From Panacibacter microcysteis (GTDB lineage: Bacteria > Bacteroidota > Bacteroidia > Chitinophagales > Chitinophagaceae), in NCBI RefSeq assembly GCF_015831355.1, contig NZ_JADWYR010000002.1, positions 1,116,001 through 1,180,000 of the forward strand: 64,000 nt of DNA, written 5' to 3'. The notes beneath the pieces are model-generated. The model did not search any database. It was not told where the DNA came from and was given only the letters and a program-made list of their open reading frames with translations. A program made the position numbers and the translations under genes. Shown piece by piece: positions 61,588 through 64,000 of this stretch (its first letter is position 1; each line of letters begins with the position of its first letter).

Positions 61588-63006
61588 ATGGAAATAATTC
61601 ACGTAAGTGCAGAGTGTTATCCGGTGGCCAAGGCAGGAGGTTTGGGAGATGTTGTGGGCGCACTGCCCAAGTACCAGGTAAAGATGGGGCACCACGCAAA
61701 AGTGGTTATGCCTATGTATAAAACAAAGTTCCTTTACCAGAATGAATGGGCGGTAGATTATAAAGGACGCACCAATCTTGGAGACAGATGGTTTGATTTT
61801 ACTGTTATCAAAGAAAAACACAACGAACTGGGTTTTGATCTTTACCTCATCGATATTCATGGGTTGCTCGATCGCGAAGCCGTGTATGGTTATGCAGATG
61901 ATACAGAGCGATTCACTGCATTCCAGATAGCTGTGGTAAACTGGCTCAGTCACTGGCAGCACAGACCAGATGTGATACATTGCCACGACCATCATACAGG
62001 GCTTATTCCTTTTATGATGAAACACTGCTACGATTACAATAAGCTGGCCGGCATACCTACTGTTTTTACCATACACAACGGGCAGTACCAGGGCTGGATG
62101 GGCTGGGACAAAAGCATGTATATTCCACGCTGGGATGAATGGAAACGCGGTATGCTCGAATGGGCAGGCACCATCAACCCGCTTGCCTCTGCAGTAAAGT
62201 GTGCATGGAAAGTAACTACGGTTAGCTGGAGCTATATGGAAGAACTGCGCTACAATTCCAACGGTCTTGAAGCATTGTTTGAATATGAAAAAGGTAAATG
62301 CGCCGGTATATTAAATGGTATCGATGCACAGGTATGGAACCCTGCTACTGATAAATACATAGACAATCATTTTACTACCGATACTGTTGATGAAGGCAAA
62401 CAGGCAAACAAAGAACTGCTGTGTAAACAATTCAATCTTGATAGTTCGAAACCACTCTTCATATTCATTGGGCGGCTTGTTGGCGAAAAGGCCGCAGACA
62501 TTCTTCCGGATGCTATCATGTCTTCGTTATACAACTTCAAAGACCAGGTAAATTTCTTGATGCTGGGCAGCGGAGAACCGAATGTAGAGTGGCAACTAAG
62601 CCAGCTGGTACCCGCTTACCCGGGCAGTTACAACGCCGTTATCGGTTACAATGAAAAGCTGAGTCACCTCATGTATTCAGGTGCAGACTTTTTGTTGATG
62701 CCAAGCCGTGTAGAACCCTGTGGCCTCAACCAGATGTATGCCATGCAATATGGAACTGTACCGGTGGTAAGAAGCACCGGCGGTTTAAAGGATACAGTAG
62801 TAGACATGGGCGATTTCCAGGGCTGGGGCATCCGCTTTAATCATGCAACTGTGGGCGACCTTACACATGCTATATGGCGCGGAATTGACCTGTACAATAA
62901 CAACCGCGAACACCTTGCATGGATGCGGAAACGAATGATGAATATTGACAACAGCTGGGAAAATGCTGTACAGCAATACCTCAACCTGTACAGCAGTCTC
63001 AGGTAG
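61588..63006 (+). CDS. glgA: Glycogen/starch synthase
   Basis: 472 aa, GT5 family. ADP-glucose-binding KAGGLGDVVGALPKYQ (residues about 14-29), HCHDHHTGLIPFMMK, TVFTIHNGQYQGWM, IGRLVGEKAADIL, and the C-terminal PSRVEPCGLNQMYAMQYGTVPVVRSTGGLKDTVVD loop with catalytic Glu. Elongates alpha-1,4-glucan from ADP-glucose. With glgC downstream it forms a glycogen locus, separated by two opposing repeat copies. Confidence 0.96.
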   Translation: MEIIHVSAECYPVAKAGGLGDVVGALPKYQVKMGHHAKVVMPMYKTKFLYQNEWAVDYKGRTNLGDRWFDFTVIKEKHNELGFDLYLIDIHGLLDREAVYGYADDTERFTAFQIAVVNWLSHWQHRPDVIHCHDHHTGLIPFMMKHCYDYNKLAGIPTVFTIHNGQYQGWMGWDKSMYIPRWDEWKRGMLEWAGTINPLASAVKCAWKVTTVSWSYMEELRYNSNGLEALFEYEKGKCAGILNGIDAQVWNPATDKYIDNHFTTDTVDEGKQANKELLCKQFNLDSSKPLFIFIGRLVGEKAADILPDAIMSSLYNFKDQVNFLMLGSGEPNVEWQLSQLVPAYPGSYNAVIGYNEKLSHLMYSGADFLLMPSRVEPCGLNQMYAMQYGTVPVVRSTGGLKDTVVDMGDFQGWGIRFNHATVGDLTHAIWRGIDLYNNNREHLAWMRKRMMNIDNSWENAVQQYLNLYSSLR

Positions 63007-63048
63007 CATTTCATATACATACTCCTTCATTACAAGATCTTTTTTATT

Positions 63049-63102
63049 ATGTACCGGGCTGTAGCAATACTATGAAGCTTTCGTTGCGTCGCACTCTTCC
63101 AC
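63049..63102 (+). repeat. Dispersed gene-edge repeat, copy 27 (type A core, TTCCAC end, extended 3' module)
   Basis: GTACCGGGCTG start, TATGAAGCTTT middle, core GTTGCGTCGCACTCTTCCAC at 63083-63102. The following AAACGCGAAGACCAAAGCG matches copies 22 and 25. Confidence 0.85.
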
Positions 63103-63385
63103 TGTTGAAGCATTACTGAACAAACGCGAAGACCAAAGCGAAAGTTTTTGCTGCATGTGCTTTGCTGTACAGTGTTTCAGGCTGTTTTATTATTGTGCAT
63201 AACGCACATGCATGTAAATAGTATGTACATGCAACGCGCCTGTTACGTATAAACAGTTAAAAGCAGTTTTTATAGTACAACTTGTGAGAGACGAAAAAGA
63301 GAAATCAAAGAGCGTGTAAACTGCACGCGTTTTGCGGGTGAGAAAAAGCTTACGCAGGTAGCACATTGCCCAATAATGTTATACA

Positions 63386-63438
63386 GTACAAGTGAGTGAC
63401 ACAACAGGCGATGCCACATGCAAATAAGCTGATAAACA
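63386..63438 (-). repeat. Dispersed gene-edge repeat, copy 28 (type B core, - orientation)
   Basis: Exact type B core (reverse complement) at 63386-63405, upstream of glgC. No clear CCCGGC end. Confidence 0.75.
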
Positions 63439-63547
63439 AAAAAATATTCTACTTAAATTTATTGCATATAAAATAATTATTGGTTACATAAACATCTTAT
63501 ATTTATTACCTCAAGCGATTACTTACATTAAATAAATCCAGTTCAAT

Positions 63548-64000
63548 ATGTTTTCTATAACACAGTCAGTGATAGCGGTGGTACTTGGTGGCGGAGCCGG
63601 TACAAGATTGTATCCGTTAACAGCAGCCAGGTCTAAACCGGCCGTACCAATTGCAGGTAAATATCGTTTGGTTGATATACCTATCAGCAACTGTATCAAT
63701 TCAAGGATCAACAGAATTTTTGTACTTACGCAGTTTAACTCTGCCTCTCTGAACAAGCACATCAAGAACACTTATCATTTCAGTGCCTTCAGCACCGGCT
63801 TTGTTGATATACTTGCCGCTGAACAAACACCTGATAATGCAGGCTGGTACCAGGGTACAGCAGATGCCGTACGCCAGTGTTTGCGCCATATAGCCAATAA
63901 CGATTATGAGTATGTGCTGATATTGAGCGGCGACCAGTTGTACCAGATGGATTTTGATGCTATGATCAATGATCACCGCGAGAAAGGTGCAGACATCTCT
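63548..64000 (+). CDS. glgC: Glucose-1-phosphate adenylyltransferase, 5' part (cut by window edge)
   Basis: Open from ATG 63548 to the window end (151 codons, no stop). [38 protein letters not shown] is the pyrophosphorylase signature of GlgC, followed by [35 protein letters not shown] and [14 protein letters not shown]. Makes ADP-glucose for GlgA. The rest lies outside the window. Confidence 0.94.
   Translation, partial: MFSITQSVIAVVLGGGAGTRLYPLTAARSKPAVPIAGKYRLVDIPISNCINSRINRIFVLTQFNSASLNKHIKNTYHFSAFSTGFVDILAAEQTPDNAGWYQGTADAVRQCLRHIANNDYEYVLILSGDQLYQMDFDAMINDHREKGADIS

Larger units (their letters stand above)
63007..63547. other. Intergenic region between glgA and glgC
   Basis: 541 nt without a gene. 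Copy 27 (type A-like) and copy 28 (type B) face each other. Between them are AT-rich sequence and minor inverted repeats (GCATGTA/TACATGC near 63208-63231). No terminator with a T run was found after glgA. Confidence 0.45.

Noticed and set aside
61519-62076. Minus-strand ORF opposite glgA
   Set aside because: Shadow of the glgA catalytic region; no recognisable motifs.
1971-63438. CRISPR array or tRNA-like origin for the repeated cores
   Set aside because: Copies are scattered singly over kilobases with both orientations and no regular spacers; no tRNA cloverleaf or cas gene is present.
1971-63438. The repeat as a set of rho-independent terminators
   Set aside because: No GC-rich stem with T run exists in the core or its flanks; real terminators occur separately, and in copies 16 and 24 the repeat begins after one.

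Overview
The window is one continuous piece of a Bacteroidota chromosome. The closest fit is the Chitinophagaceae or a close relative. The evidence is a type IX secretion (T9SS) sorting domain, Bacteroidota-type promoters (TAnnTTTG), the order miaB, sigma-54 activator, lptE, secG, bacillithiol synthesis (bshC), DUF3078 and DUF2911 proteins, and a second EF-G. The content is mostly housekeeping and metabolic. I see no rRNA, tRNA, CRISPR array, prophage or transposase gene. This is a hand reading without searches, so family names rest on motifs.

Layout. 1-9.9 kb: ahcY, a membrane protein, a CarH-like MerR/B12 regulator with a DUF2306 protein, a CCG-domain Fe-S protein, DUF3078, miaB and a sigma-54 activator. 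10-12.3 kb: lptE, an acidic repeat protein, secG. 12.4-16.5 kb: a GlxA-type AraC regulator divergent from a run of small ligand-binding proteins (GyrI-DinB fusion, DinB, VOC, SRPBCC, a small ferredoxin-fold-like protein). 16.6-25 kb: a T9SS cargo protein, an esterase, a YdeI-like protein, an ABC-F ATPase, an FKBP and a TrkA-type K+ channel. 25-35 kb: alcohol dehydrogenase, MFS transporter, Kir channel, FadN-like beta-oxidation enzyme, WYL regulator, AlkD-like protein, bshC. 35-40 kb: three short proteins, a prolyl oligopeptidase, a GNAT protein and a membrane acyltransferase. 40.2-50.1 kb: a complete tryptophan gene set (trpE, G, D, C, F, B, A) running directly into hisH, hisA and hisF. 50-64 kb: a GH5 glycosidase, an EF-G paralogue, an isoaspartyl peptidase, DUF2911, pdxJ, an FGE-fold protein, a ROK kinase with a sugar transporter, glgA and the start of glgC (cut by the window edge).

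Two things stand out. First, the trp-his cluster is preceded by what reads as a complete transcription attenuator: a 20-codon leader peptide with three consecutive Trp codons flanked by His codons, an exact 12-bp terminator hairpin, and an antiterminator segment inside the end of the leader ORF.

Second, a dispersed intergenic repeat occurs about every 2.3 kb. I found 28 recognisable copies plus one possible relic. Each has a 20-bp core (type A GTTGCGTCGCACTCTTGTAC or type B GTTGTGTCACTCACTTGTAC) about 52 bp from a CCCGGC motif. The CCCGGC end usually abuts a gene, often 0-8 nt after a stop codon or 21-22 nt before a start codon. Copy orientations nearly alternate along the window. I do not recognise this family, and it is the best candidate here for an undescribed system.
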